This document shows positions 8,563-18,287 of a stretch of DNA of 64,000 bases, piece by piece (within the stretch, counting starts at the first letter, position 1; each line of letters starts with the position of its first letter). Source of the DNA: Staphylococcus coagulans (GTDB taxonomy: Bacteria; Bacillota; Bacilli; Staphylococcales; Staphylococcaceae); contig NZ_PPQN01000014.1 in the NCBI RefSeq assembly GCF_002901995.1, positions 1 through 64,000 on the forward strand, written 5' to 3'. The position numbers were made by a program, and so were the translations under genes. The notes beneath the pieces were generated by a model that was given only the letters and a program-made list of their open reading frames with translations, made no database searches and was not told the origin of the DNA.

Positions 8563-8587
8563 ACTGATATAGAATTTTCGTTTACAT
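8557..8587 (+). promoter_or_regulatory. BirA (biotin) operator of bioY
   Basis: TTGTAAAC (8557-8564), exactly 15 bases, then GTTTACAT (8580-8587) form the two inverted half-sites of a biotin-operator of the Firmicute BirA type. It precedes the -10 (8594-8599) of bioY and overlaps the nanK stop codon. Biotinyl-AMP-bound BirA here should repress bioY. Confidence 0.82.
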
Positions 8588-8591
8588 TAAT

Positions 8592-8599
8592 GCTATAAT
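8592..8599 (+). promoter_or_regulatory. bioY extended -10 promoter element
   Basis: TGCTATAAT (8591-8599) combines the extended TGN and a perfect TATAAT. No good -35 is visible. The -35 position falls inside the spacer of the BirA operator, which fits repression by BirA. Confidence 0.65.
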
Positions 8600-8653
8600 A
8601 CTGTAATGAAGTGGTCATACTTCGAGTGACTTCAGTATTGAGGAGGAAATGAA

Positions 8654-9214
8654 GTGAATACAAAATTTCTAGTTTATACAGCGTTAATGACAGCGATTAT
8701 CGCGATTATGGGATTTGTTCCTGCGATTCCATTACCGTTTTTCCCGGTGCCGATTGTTTTACAAAATGTAGGTATCTTTTTAGCAGGAATCTTGTTAGGA
8801 CGTAAATATGGTGCATTAAGTGTCATCGTGTTTTTATTACTCGTATTACTAGGTGCGCCATTATTATCTGGCGGACGTGGGGGATATGGTGTTTTCTTTG
8901 GACCGAGCGCAGGATTTCTTATTATGTATCCGGTAGTTGCCTTTTTAATCGGCTGGGCAAGAGACCGTCAATTTGAGCAACTCGACTTTAAACGTATTTT
9001 TCTTATATTATTGTTGATTGGTGTTATTTTATTAGATGTTGTCGGTGCGATTGTAATGGGCTTGATTATACATATGCCTATTCCTAAAGCATTATGGTTG
9101 TCACTATCATTTGTACCGGGTGATTTGATAAAAGCGATTGTTGCTACACTCATTGCGGTAGCATTGTTAAAAAATCCAATCGTTTCCCGTGTGATGCGCC
9201 AAATGGCACGTTAA
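8654..9214 (+). CDS. bioY: Biotin transporter substrate-binding protein BioY
   Basis: A 186-residue membrane protein with about six hydrophobic helices, the S component of the biotin ECF transporter. The family signature FFPVPIVLQNVGIFLAG is present (residues 30-46), as is the loop SGGRGGYGVFFGPSAGFL. It would share the EcfA1-EcfA2-EcfT module encoded at 56976-59441. The start is a GTG preceded by AGGAGG. A BirA operator upstream agrees with the biotin role. The next gene (GNAT protein) begins 28 bases downstream and is probably co-transcribed. Confidence 0.92.
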   Translation: MNTKFLVYTALMTAIIAIMGFVPAIPLPFFPVPIVLQNVGIFLAGILLGRKYGALSVIVFLLLVLLGAPLLSGGRGGYGVFFGPSAGFLIMYPVVAFLIGWARDRQFEQLDFKRIFLILLLIGVILLDVVGAIVMGLIIHMPIPKALWLSLSFVPGDLIKAIVATLIAVALLKNPIVSRVMRQMAR

Positions 9215-9242
9215 AAATTTGTCCAAGGGGTTGAGGAAGACG

Positions 9243-10034
9243 ATGGAAATTCAAATGAAAAGTATTTATACAGAAGGTGAAATCATTGAATCAAATGAGC
9301 GATATACGATTTATGCTAAGCCTTCGCGTCCGCTCGCTTATGACGCAAATAAATGGGTTTACCATCAAATGCCTGATCAACTTACATTGAAAGGGGATAT
9401 GTTGCAACAGCAAGTGATGCATCAAAAAATAGGTGCGGCTCACTTACAGTTTGAGTTTCCTGAGAATGTAAAACCAAAGCCTTCAATGATGCAGTTTCTT
9501 CGTGCGCAAGGTTTTCAATTAGGATGTTTGGAACTCTATGTGATTGAAGCAAATATGTTGCGACAATTAAAAGAGAAACCAGTTCGAATGATACGTGTTA
9601 CAACGAATCATGTGGAAGATTTTCTGCAAGTGGCTACACCGTTAAACCTTCCTTATGGAGATGATTATGCTGCAGAGTTTAGTGATGCTGTAAGAAAGCA
9701 TGTTGAATTAGGAGAGCGCACATTGGATTATTACGTTGCTTATTTGGATGACCGACCCGTTGGTATTTTGAACCTGATTGAGAAAGAAAATACGGTTGAA
9801 ATTGATGGGTTTGCTATTGTAGAGAAGTATCGCGGTCAAGGGATAGGTTCGAGTATGCAAGCTAAAGTAGGTAAAATTGCAGGAAAACGACCTGTTATTT
9901 TAGTTGCGGATGCAGAGGATACAGCGAAAGAGATGTATATCAAGCAAGGATACACTTATGTAAGTTTTCAATACAGTGCGCTCAAAGAACACATTGACAC
10001 GCATCCAACCGAATCTGCCAGTCTACATATTTAG
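9243..10034 (+). CDS. GNAT-family N-acetyltransferase
   Basis: A protein of about 263 residues whose C-terminal third is a GNAT fold: IDGFAIVEKYRGQGIGSS carries the acetyl-CoA pyrophosphate loop (RGQGIG), and EMYIKQGYTYVSF is the closing motif B. The N-terminal 130 residues are less typical and may set the substrate, which I cannot identify. The start at 9243 is chosen because a GAGGA site precedes it. A TTG at 9219 is in frame but less likely, and an ATG at 9255 is also possible. It follows bioY by 28 bases and ends at a terminator at 10143. Confidence 0.75.
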   Translation: MEIQMKSIYTEGEIIESNERYTIYAKPSRPLAYDANKWVYHQMPDQLTLKGDMLQQQVMHQKIGAAHLQFEFPENVKPKPSMMQFLRAQGFQLGCLELYVIEANMLRQLKEKPVRMIRVTTNHVEDFLQVATPLNLPYGDDYAAEFSDAVRKHVELGERTLDYYVAYLDDRPVGILNLIEKENTVEIDGFAIVEKYRGQGIGSSMQAKVGKIAGKRPVILVADAEDTAKEMYIKQGYTYVSFQYSALKEHIDTHPTESASLHI

Positions 10035-10142
10035 TCTAAAGATAGCGTTAAATTATTTGATCAAGCTATTTTGGAAAGTGGTCTGGAGTAAAGATTGAAG
10101 GTTGTATACCTATAAAAAAGCAATTGCATATCAAATGAATCG

Positions 10143-10186
10143 AGCGCTAAGCTGATAGTTATTAAACATCAACTTAGCGCTTTTTA
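10143..10186. terminator. Bidirectional terminator between the GNAT gene and fdhD
   Basis: AGCGCTAAGCTGAT pairs with ATCAACTTAGCGCT (one mismatch) around an 11-base loop, then TTTTT. It has the same stem design as the hairpins at 4258 and 34910. Confidence 0.8.
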
Positions 10187-10200
10187 TTATGGTTTTTCAT

Positions 10201-10992
10201 TTAAAGATTTTGAATGCGCTCTGGATGACTGTATATGTTAAAGTGACCGTCTCGAACAAAGCCAATGGCCGTGATATTCAAGTCTTCAGCGAGTTGAACC
10301 GCAAGTGTCGTAGGGGCAGATTTAGAAATAATCATACCTACACCTATTTTAGCTGCTTTAATTAAGATTTCGGATGAGATACGACCGCTAAAAATAAGAA
10401 TTTTATCTCGCACACTAATATGGCGTTCGATACAATAACCATAAAGCTTGTCCAATGCATTATGCCGTCCGATATCCTGGCGGTGAATGTAAAATTGAGC
10501 GCCATCGCTAATAGCAGCATTATGTAGCCCACCAGTAGCGTGGAAGACTTCACTTTGTTCTTGTAGCTCAGCCATCATCGTTAACACTTGTTCGGGTGTG
10601 ACTTGGATGGTTGTCATCGCTGTTTTAGCAATAGCAGCATCGTTTTGAAAATAAAATTCGCGACTTTTACCACAACACGAAGCGACTAAACGTTTGGTTG
10701 ATAGTTGGATTCGGTAATGAAGCGGGACTGTCGTTTCGACATGTGCATAACCCCTTTGATCATCAATGTCTATAGATTTAAGTTCATCTCTTTTAAGTAT
10801 CACGCCTTCAGATGCAAGAAAGCCTAATACCAATTCTTCGATATAGTTTGGACTACATATGACGGTCGCAAACTCTTCTTGATTCACCATTATCGTGAGT
10901 GGGAATTCCGTGACGTAATCATCTGTCGTTGCATATAATTTCCCATTCTCATAACGTATAATGGACTGATTTAAACGAATATCTGAGTCCAA
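10201..10992 (-). CDS. fdhD: Formate dehydrogenase accessory sulfurtransferase FdhD
   Basis: A 263-residue FdhD-family protein that transfers sulfur from a cysteine desulfurase to the molybdenum cofactor of formate dehydrogenase. The segments FPLTIMVNQEEFATVICSP, the active-site SCCGKSREF (Cys106 and Cys107 from the chosen start) and HRQDIGRHNALDKLYG are family hallmarks. Translation probably begins at the TTG at 10992: AAAGGGG lies 10 bases upstream, and the product then aligns with the S. aureus N-terminus. The GTG at 11040 would add 16 residues. The molybdate and cofactor genes start about 5 kb away, with the galactose operon in between. Confidence 0.9.
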   Translation of the reverse strand: MDSDIRLNQSIIRYENGKLYATTDDYVTEFPLTIMVNQEEFATVICSPNYIEELVLGFLASEGVILKRDELKSIDIDDQRGYAHVETTVPLHYRIQLSTKRLVASCCGKSREFYFQNDAAIAKTAMTTIQVTPEQVLTMMAELQEQSEVFHATGGLHNAAISDGAQFYIHRQDIGRHNALDKLYGYCIERHISVRDKILIFSGRISSEILIKAAKIGVGMIISKSAPTTLAVQLAEDLNITAIGFVRDGHFNIYSHPERIQNL

Positions 10993-11115
10993 TCGTCTGT
11001 CGCCCCTTTCAATGTGAAAATTGTGAAATTTGTTTGACACAGAATTGACAGATTATATAGTTTTTATTTTAAGTGTTAATGCTGTCTTTTAAAAGAAATA
11101 TTACTAGTATGGTGA

Positions 11116-11159
11116 TTGAAAACAGTATTTAAAATTAGTAAAATGTAGTAAACAAACTA
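11116..11159 (+). promoter_or_regulatory. galR promoter and probable GalR operator
   Basis: TTGAAA (11116-11121), 17 bases and TAAAAT (11139-11144) form the promoter. TAGTAAACAAACTA at 11146-11159 lies at the start of the transcript. The same half-site sequence recurs in opposite orientation after the galK promoter, so it is the likely autoregulatory operator. Confidence 0.7.
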
Positions 11160-11170
11160 AGGAAGTGTGA

Positions 11171-12178
<1,008 letters not shown>

Positions 12179-12184
12179 CCTCTA

Positions 12185-12230
12185 TTGACAGCCCTTTCGC
12201 TAAACAGTAAAATGTAGTTGATGTTTACTA
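12185..12230 (+). promoter_or_regulatory. galK promoter and probable GalR operator
   Basis: TTGACA (12185-12190), 17 bases and TAAAAT (12208-12213) make a near-consensus promoter. TAGTTGATGTTTACTA at 12215-12230 follows at the transcript start; its reverse complement TAGTAAACATCAACTA resembles the site at 11146. Confidence 0.75.
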
Positions 12231-12255
12231 TAAATTTAACTTTGAGGTGTGACCT

Positions 12256-13422
12256 ATGCAAAAACTAACGCAAAAATTTACTGATATTTTTCATGAAGCA
12301 CCCACATTGACAGCTTTTGCACCAGGACGGATTAATTTAATTGGTGAGCATACGGATTATAATGGGGGATTTGTTTTCCCAGCCGCAATTGAATTAGGCA
12401 CGTATGGTGCGATTTCTAAGAGATCCGACAGACTAATTCAACTATACTCTACAAATTTTGAAGAAGTAGGTGTGATTTCATTTGATTTAGACCATTTGCA
12501 ATACAAGACTTCAGACCAATGGGGCAATTACCCTAAAGGCATCATTCACTTTCTTGTTGAACGATATCCTCAAATTGAAACAGGCTTCAATATCATTTAT
12601 GAAGGTAATATTCCGAACGGAGCGAGTTTATCTTCATCTGCTTCAATTGAGTTGCTTACTGGCCATTTAATTACGTCTTTATTTCACATTAACATGGATC
12701 GACTAGAGCTCGTTAAAATGGGGCAGCGCGTTGAAAATGATTTTATTGGTGTGAATTCTGGAATTATGGATCAATTTATTATTGGGTTTGGTAAAAAGGA
12801 TCATGCAATATTGTTAGATACAAACACTTTGGAATACCATTATGTCCCTACGGAATTTGGCACGTACAAAATTTCAATTATGAATACAAATAAGCGACGC
12901 GAATTGGCAGAGTCTAAATATAATGAGCGTCGCGCTGAATGTGAACAAGCGCTAGCACAATTGCAGCAACATCTTGATGTACAGTCGCTTGGAGAAATAA
13001 CGATGGCGCAATTTGAAGATTATGCACATGTCATTAGAGATGAAAAATTGCGTCGCCGCGCCAAACATGCCATTTCTGAAAATGAGCGTACGAAGCAAGC
13101 CTATGAAGCATTAAAGTCACATGACTTTGATACGTTTGGACAGTTATTAAATGCTTCTCATGCTTCATTGAAAGATGATTATGAAGTGACAGGGATTGAG
13201 TTGGATACATTAGCGGAATGCGCACAAAAAGTAGAGGGTGTGTTAGGTGCGCGAATGACGGGGGCTGGCTTTGCAGGTTGTGCCATTGCGCTTGTTCACC
13301 AAGATAAGATTAAAGATTTAGAGCGCATTGTGACAGAAGAATATACACGCACAGTCGGTTATGCACCTTCGTTTTATCATGTTGATATTGCCAATGGCGT
13401 ACGTACTTTAGAGGAAGATTAA
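12256..13422 (+). CDS. galK: Galactokinase
   Basis: A 388-residue GHMP-superfamily kinase that phosphorylates galactose at C1 with ATP. The galactokinase signature is near the N-terminus (GRINLIGEHTDYNGGFVFPA), the phosphate loop is PNGASLSSSASIELL, and the third GHMP motif is MTGAGFAGCAIAL near the C-terminus. Length equals the usual galactokinase. It is the first gene of a galK-galE-galT operon with 15-base and 12-base gaps to the next genes, and its promoter carries a probable GalR operator. Confidence 0.95.
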   Translation: MQKLTQKFTDIFHEAPTLTAFAPGRINLIGEHTDYNGGFVFPAAIELGTYGAISKRSDRLIQLYSTNFEEVGVISFDLDHLQYKTSDQWGNYPKGIIHFLVERYPQIETGFNIIYEGNIPNGASLSSSASIELLTGHLITSLFHINMDRLELVKMGQRVENDFIGVNSGIMDQFIIGFGKKDHAILLDTNTLEYHYVPTEFGTYKISIMNTNKRRELAESKYNERRAECEQALAQLQQHLDVQSLGEITMAQFEDYAHVIRDEKLRRRAKHAISENERTKQAYEALKSHDFDTFGQLLNASHASLKDDYEVTGIELDTLAECAQKVEGVLGARMTGAGFAGCAIALVHQDKIKDLERIVTEEYTRTVGYAPSFYHVDIANGVRTLEED

Positions 13423-13437
13423 AGGAGTGGATAAAAC

Positions 13438-14430
13438 ATGTCATTACTTGTCTTAGGAGGCGCCGGTTATATAGGAAGTCACTGTGTTAATCAGTTAGTG
13501 GAAGCGGGACATGAAGTTGTCGTTGTTGATAATTTAGTGAAAGGGCATCGCCAAGCTGTACATGAAACAGCAAAATTTTATGAAGGAGACATACGTGACG
13601 CAGCTTTTCTCAATCAAGTATTTGAGCAAGAACAAATAGAGGGCGTTTTTCACTTTTGTGCCTTTTCGTTAGTTGGGGAATCTGTAACCATGCCGCTCGA
13701 ATACTTTAATAACAATGTGTACGGCTTACAAGTGCTACTCGAAGTGATGCGTGCACACGATGTACAATATATTATCTTTAGTTCGACAGCAGCGGTATAC
13801 GGTGAACCAGAAGTTATTCCAATCGAAGAAACTGCTAAAAAAGTGCCTACGAGTCCTTATGGTGAAAGTAAGTTAATGATGGAGAAAATGATGCGATGGT
13901 GTCACGAGGCATACGGTATCCGTTATGCTGCTTTACGTTACTTTAATGTGGCAGGTGCAAAAGCGGATGGTTCCATTGGCGAAGACCATCATCCAGAAAC
14001 GCATTTGATTCCTGTTGTTCTTCAAGTGGCTTTAGGTCAACGAGATGCTTTAAAGATGTTTGGCGATGATTATGATACACCAGATGGAACACCGATTAGA
14101 GACTATTTACATGTGACGGATTTGATCGCTGCACACATACTTGCTTTCAATTATTTAAAAGAAGGTGGGGAGAGTGGTGCGTTTAACTTAGGAACAAACC
14201 ACGGCTACTCCGTTAAAGAAATTTTAAATGCTGCACGTGAAGTGACAGGTTGTGAAATTCCAGCAGTTGTTGCACCGAGACGCGCAGGTGATCCGAGTAA
14301 ACTGGTTGCTTCTAGTGAGAAAGCAATGCAGCGATTAGGTTGGACACCTCAACATGACGACATTCATGAAATTATCGCAACGGCATGGCAGTGGCATCAA
14401 AGTCATCCGAATGGCTATGAAAACGTTTAG
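13438..14430 (+). CDS. galE: UDP-glucose 4-epimerase
   Basis: A 330-residue short-chain dehydrogenase/reductase-type epimerase that interconverts UDP-galactose and UDP-glucose using tightly bound NAD. The NAD-binding GGAGYIGSH is at residues 7-15. The catalytic Ser/Tyr/Lys set is seen in FSSTAAVYG and SPYGESKLMMEKM. Length is typical. It is placed between galK and galT, completing the Leloir pathway, and may also supply UDP-galactose for surface polymers. Confidence 0.95.
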   Translation: MSLLVLGGAGYIGSHCVNQLVEAGHEVVVVDNLVKGHRQAVHETAKFYEGDIRDAAFLNQVFEQEQIEGVFHFCAFSLVGESVTMPLEYFNNNVYGLQVLLEVMRAHDVQYIIFSSTAAVYGEPEVIPIEETAKKVPTSPYGESKLMMEKMMRWCHEAYGIRYAALRYFNVAGAKADGSIGEDHHPETHLIPVVLQVALGQRDALKMFGDDYDTPDGTPIRDYLHVTDLIAAHILAFNYLKEGGESGAFNLGTNHGYSVKEILNAAREVTGCEIPAVVAPRRAGDPSKLVASSEKAMQRLGWTPQHDDIHEIIATAWQWHQSHPNGYENV

Positions 14431-14442
14431 AGGAGGCGCGTT

Positions 14443-15939
14443 ATGGCAAATGCATCACATGTTTATCAATTCGCGGATGCTGTTATTAAACAAGGCGATT
14501 TTGAAATAGAAGACCGAATTTATGTTGTGAACCAAATTTTAGCGCGTCTGAAAGCAAACGATGTTGCGCTACTGGATAATCAATTTGATGTGCAACCTCA
14601 GACACCGATTGACATTGTAAATGTTCTTATTGAAGATGCGATTCAGCGTGGTGTATGCGATGATATTTTGGCTGAACGCGAACAGTTAGAAGCGAGTTTA
14701 ATGGATTTGCTTACCCCAAAACCCTCTACTGTGAATCGAATGTTTTACCAAAAATACCAACAATCACCCCAAGCGGCTACAGATTACTTTTATGAATTAA
14801 GCCATCTTAATCACTACATTAAGCAAGAAGCAGTCGCCAAAAACATTGTGTATGATGTATCGACTGAATATGGCAAACTCGAGATTACAATTAATTTATC
14901 GAAACCTGAAAAAGATGCACGTCAGATTGAGAAAGAAAAGCTTGCACCTGCGTCAAAATATCCGCAGTGCGCGATTTGTATAGAGAACGAAGGGTTCTAT
15001 GGCAGTATGACCCAAGCCGCGCGTTCGAATCACAGAATAGTCCGGTTGAACATTAATGGGGAAACTTGGGGGTTCCAATACTCGCCTTATGTTTATTTTA
15101 ATGAACACAGCATTTTATTATCTGAACCCCATACACCAATGATAATTAACCAACGCACATTTGAAAACTTGCTCGATTTTGTAAGGCAGTTTCCACATTA
15201 TACAATTGGTTCTAATGCGGACATTCCAGTCGTAGGGGGCTCCATATTATCCCACAACCATTATCAAGCAGGACGACATGAATTTCCAATGGCGCTCGCT
15301 AAAGTAGAACGGGCCTTTACTTTACAGTCATATCCAGAAGTGACAGCAGGTGTCGTTCAATGGCCAATGAGTGTGATTCGTCTCATTTCAAAAGATACCA
15401 AACAACTGATTGCAGCAAGTGAATGGATCAGAAAAAGATGGGAAGACTATAGTGATCCTACAGTGCAAATTAAGGCTAGAAGTAACTCTGGAGAACGGCA
15501 TCATACGGTAACACCGATTGCGAGGTATCGAAATCAATGTTATGAAATGGACTTGGTCTTACGTGATAATCAACGGACCGAAGCCTATCCAGATGGCCTA
15601 TTTCATCCACATCAAGATGTCCAACATATCAAAAAGGAAAATATAGGTTTAATCGAAGTCATGGGCACCGCCATTTTACCCGGACGGTTAAAAAATGAGC
15701 TCCAAAATGTGATTGCCTATTTAGAAGGCGACAAAAATGTTTCATTAGGTGTACACGAAAAATGGGCACTTGAGATGAAACGTCAATATGATTTTCAGCA
15801 ATTAGATGCTTCTAAAATTGTCCGAAAAGAAGTAGGTTATAAATTTGAAAGAGTGTTACATGATGCAGGCGTGTTTAAAAGAAACCCAAAAGGTCAAACT
15901 GCTTTTAATCGCTTTATCATCACATTAAATGAATCGTGA
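14443..15939 (+). CDS. galT: Galactose-1-phosphate uridylyltransferase (class II)
   Basis: A 498-residue protein matching the class II GalT family of Firmicutes, longer than the class I enzyme of E. coli (about 350). It swaps UMP between UDP-glucose and galactose-1-phosphate. Recognisable segments are YPQCAICIENEGFYG, the HNHYQAGRHEFPMA region with the catalytic-type His residues, and HPHQDVQHIKKENIGLIEVMG. It closes the gal operon and is followed within 9 bases by the operon terminator. Confidence 0.93.
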   Translation: MANASHVYQFADAVIKQGDFEIEDRIYVVNQILARLKANDVALLDNQFDVQPQTPIDIVNVLIEDAIQRGVCDDILAEREQLEASLMDLLTPKPSTVNRMFYQKYQQSPQAATDYFYELSHLNHYIKQEAVAKNIVYDVSTEYGKLEITINLSKPEKDARQIEKEKLAPASKYPQCAICIENEGFYGSMTQAARSNHRIVRLNINGETWGFQYSPYVYFNEHSILLSEPHTPMIINQRTFENLLDFVRQFPHYTIGSNADIPVVGGSILSHNHYQAGRHEFPMALAKVERAFTLQSYPEVTAGVVQWPMSVIRLISKDTKQLIAASEWIRKRWEDYSDPTVQIKARSNSGERHHTVTPIARYRNQCYEMDLVLRDNQRTEAYPDGLFHPHQDVQHIKKENIGLIEVMGTAILPGRLKNELQNVIAYLEGDKNVSLGVHEKWALEMKRQYDFQQLDASKIVRKEVGYKFERVLHDAGVFKRNPKGQTAFNRFIITLNES

Positions 15940-15947
15940 CACATCAA

Positions 15948-15988
15948 AACGTTCGAAATTTGATATACTGATTTCGAACGTTTTTTAT
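15948..15988 (+). terminator. gal operon terminator
   Basis: AACGTTCGAAAT and ATTTCGAACGTT are perfect 12-base complements around an 11-base loop, followed by TTTTTTATT. The loop itself holds TTGATATACT, an extended -10-like sequence that could serve modA. Confidence 0.88.
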
Positions 15989-16021
15989 TATAGATAGCAT
16001 TGACAAAAAGGAGCGGTTTAG

Positions 16022-16780
16022 GTGAAAAAGTTATTTGGATTACTTGTATTAAGTTGCTTATTGTTAATGTCAGCCTGCGGACAGTCTTCATCCAATTCAA
16101 AAGAAGACCAGTCGAAAACGTTAACTGTGTCAGCGGCTGCAAGTTTGACAGATGTGACAAAAGATTTGGAGCAAGCTTTTCATAAAGAATATCCTAATGT
16201 TAAGGTGAACTTCAACTACGGAGGATCAGGCGCTTTACGTCAACAAATTGATAAAGGGGCACCTGCAGATGTATTGATGTCGGCAAATACGAAAGATGTA
16301 GATTTACTCAATCAAAAAGGAAAAGTTAAAGAGACGTATGATTATGCACGCAATACACTCGTATTAATTCACAAAAAAGGAAGCCCTATCAAAAGCGTGA
16401 ATCAATTAGTCGATAAAGATCATCTTGCAATGGGTGAAGTTGAATCTGTACCGGCTGGAAAATATGCGAAAACTTATCTCGAAAGCCAAAAATTGTGGTC
16501 AAAAGTAGAACCTCAAGTCGTTTATGCAAAAGATGTGCGTGAAGTATTAAATTATGTTGATAAAGGGAACGCGCAATTAGGATTTGTTTATAACACAGAT
16601 TTATACGTCGGAAAGCAACAACGTAACGGTGTCGAAAAAGTAGCTGAAGCGCCACTTAAAAAGCCTATTGTTTATCGTATGGGTAGAGTTACAGATACAA
16701 AAGAAGCAAAAGCTTGGTACAACTTTATGAAGAGTCACAAAGCACAACGAATTATGAAAGATTATCATTTTAAGAATTAG
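16022..16780 (+). CDS. modA: Molybdate ABC transporter substrate-binding lipoprotein
   Basis: A 252-residue molybdate/tungstate-binding lipoprotein. The signal peptide ends in the lipobox MSAC with the lipidated Cys at residue 19. The mature part starts with the ModA signature LTVSAAASLTDVTKDLEQAF and contains FNYGGSGALRQQIDKGAPAD, whose Ser residues bind the oxyanion. The start is a GTG with AAAGGAGCGG upstream. It leads modABC, with modB 10 bases downstream. No ModE or Moco riboswitch-like element is obvious in the short upstream region. Confidence 0.95.
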   Translation: MKKLFGLLVLSCLLLMSACGQSSSNSKEDQSKTLTVSAAASLTDVTKDLEQAFHKEYPNVKVNFNYGGSGALRQQIDKGAPADVLMSANTKDVDLLNQKGKVKETYDYARNTLVLIHKKGSPIKSVNQLVDKDHLAMGEVESVPAGKYAKTYLESQKLWSKVEPQVVYAKDVREVLNYVDKGNAQLGFVYNTDLYVGKQQRNGVEKVAEAPLKKPIVYRMGRVTDTKEAKAWYNFMKSHKAQRIMKDYHFKN

Positions 16781-16790
16781 GTGAGTTGAT

Positions 16791-17462
16791 ATGCACGATT
16801 TAACGCCGCTTTGGATTTCAATACGTGTGGCAGTGGTAAGCACCATCATCGTTTTTATTTTGAGTATTTTACTCGCAAAGTCGATGTATCATCGAAAACA
16901 AAAGTGGACGCATATGCTCGAAAGCATTGTATTACTTCCTATTGTTTTACCTCCAACAGTTCTTGGTTTTTTGTTACTGATGCTCTTTTCAGTGAATGGA
17001 GGTTTCGGTCATTTTTTAACGGATGTACTTGGTGTTAAAGTAGTTTTTACATGGATAGGGGCAACGGTTGCTTCAGTGATTGTGAGCTTTCCGTTAATGT
17101 ATCAACACGTCGTGCAAGGATTTAGAAATATTAATCCTAAAATGTTAAATACCGCACGTACGATGGGGGCATCTGAGCTGAAAATCTTTTTTAAAATTAT
17201 TTTGCCGTTATCTAAGCGGGCGTTAATCACCGGAACGATGTTATCTTTTGCACGTGCCATTGGTGAATTTGGCGCAACATTGATGGTGGCAGGCTATATT
17301 CCGGGGAAAACGAATACATTGCCTTTAGAGATTTACTTTTTAGTCCAACAAGGTCGAGAGAACCAAGCTTGGCTATGGGTAGTTGTACTCGTCGCTTTTG
17401 CCATATCGGTCATCGGTACAATGAACATGTTAAACCGTGATCGTTATCAGGAGGTGGAGTAA
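16791..17462 (+). CDS. modB: Molybdate ABC transporter permease
   Basis: A 223-residue permease with five hydrophobic helices. The EAA loop that docks on the ATPase is visible as NTARTMGASELKIFFKIILP, and ARAIGEFGATLMVAG follows, typical of the ModB/CysT group. It begins 10 bases after modA and abuts modC, so the three genes form one operon for molybdate import. Confidence 0.95.
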   Translation: MHDLTPLWISIRVAVVSTIIVFILSILLAKSMYHRKQKWTHMLESIVLLPIVLPPTVLGFLLLMLFSVNGGFGHFLTDVLGVKVVFTWIGATVASVIVSFPLMYQHVVQGFRNINPKMLNTARTMGASELKIFFKIILPLSKRALITGTMLSFARAIGEFGATLMVAGYIPGKTNTLPLEIYFLVQQGRENQAWLWVVVLVAFAISVIGTMNMLNRDRYQEVE

Positions 17463-18068
17463 TTGTTCGAGATAAATATTCAAACAGAGATTAACCATCG
17501 CATGATTCATACTCATATTCAAAATGATCAGCCACGTATCTATGCGATACAAGGTAATTCTGGTATTGGTAAAACGACATTACTAAATATGATTGCTGGT
17601 ATTCGTATACCAGATAAAGGATTTATTCGCATACATCATCGGACATTGACTGATACGTCACAACGTGTACATATACCCATTCAACATAGACGTATAGGCT
17701 ATCTGTTTCAAGATTATCAGTTATTTCCACACATGACAGTATTTAAAAATATTACCTTTATGGCACAAAATAATGCGCACATTGAACGTTTAATTGACCA
17801 ATTAAACATAAAGCACTTATTAACGTCATATCCAGAGCGTTGTTCTGGTGGAGAAAAACAGCGTATTGCGTTAGCGCGTGCATTAAGTATGAAACCAGAT
17901 TTACTACTGTTAGATGAACCATTTTCAAGTTTAGACGATGAGACAAAGCAACAAGGGATTGATTTAATCAAAGAAATATATCAACAATGGCAAATACCTA
18001 TTATTTTTGTTACGCACTCGAAATGGGAAGCCAATGCATTAGCGGATGAAACTATCGTGCTTCAATGA
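17463..18068 (+). CDS. modC: Molybdate ABC transporter ATPase (short form)
   Basis: A 201-residue ABC ATPase. Walker A is GNSGIGKTT (residues 33-41), the Q-loop is LFQDYQLFP, the signature is CSGGEKQRIALARAL (Cys replacing the usual Leu), Walker B is LLLLDEPFSSLDD and the H-loop His is in VTHSK. It lacks the C-terminal MOP domain of the E. coli ModC, so it cannot sense molybdate by itself. It starts with a TTG immediately after the modB stop, with AGGAGGTGG as ribosome site. Confidence 0.9.
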   Translation: MFEINIQTEINHRMIHTHIQNDQPRIYAIQGNSGIGKTTLLNMIAGIRIPDKGFIRIHHRTLTDTSQRVHIPIQHRRIGYLFQDYQLFPHMTVFKNITFMAQNNAHIERLIDQLNIKHLLTSYPERCSGGEKQRIALARALSMKPDLLLLDEPFSSLDDETKQQGIDLIKEIYQQWQIPIIFVTHSKWEANALADETIVLQ

Positions 18069-18225
18069 AGACATCTATGAGTTTTAAAGTACCTATTCAT
18101 CTTAATAGTGTGATGAGTGAGGCTATTATTGAGCTTCAAACGTGTCATTAAAATGTAGGGAATCTACTGAGAGAATAATACGGTTTTACCTAATTGTGAA
18201 AAAATTAGAATTAAGTTTTAATCAA

Positions 18226-18254
18226 TTGAGTAGATAAAATAGAGGCCGTATAAT
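18226..18254 (+). promoter_or_regulatory. moeB promoter
   Basis: TTGAGT (18226-18231), 17 bases and TATAAT (18249-18254) make a good sigma-A promoter 33 bases before the moeB start. The preceding stretch from 18069 holds no gene. Confidence 0.7.
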
Positions 18255-18287
18255 AAATAAAAAGAATCAATGGAAAGGCGTTTTAAT

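Noticed and set aside
10993-11040. 16-residue N-terminal extension of FdhD from a GTG at 11040
   Set aside because: The ribosome site AAAGGGG lies inside this extension and fits the TTG at 10992, which also matches the family N-terminus.
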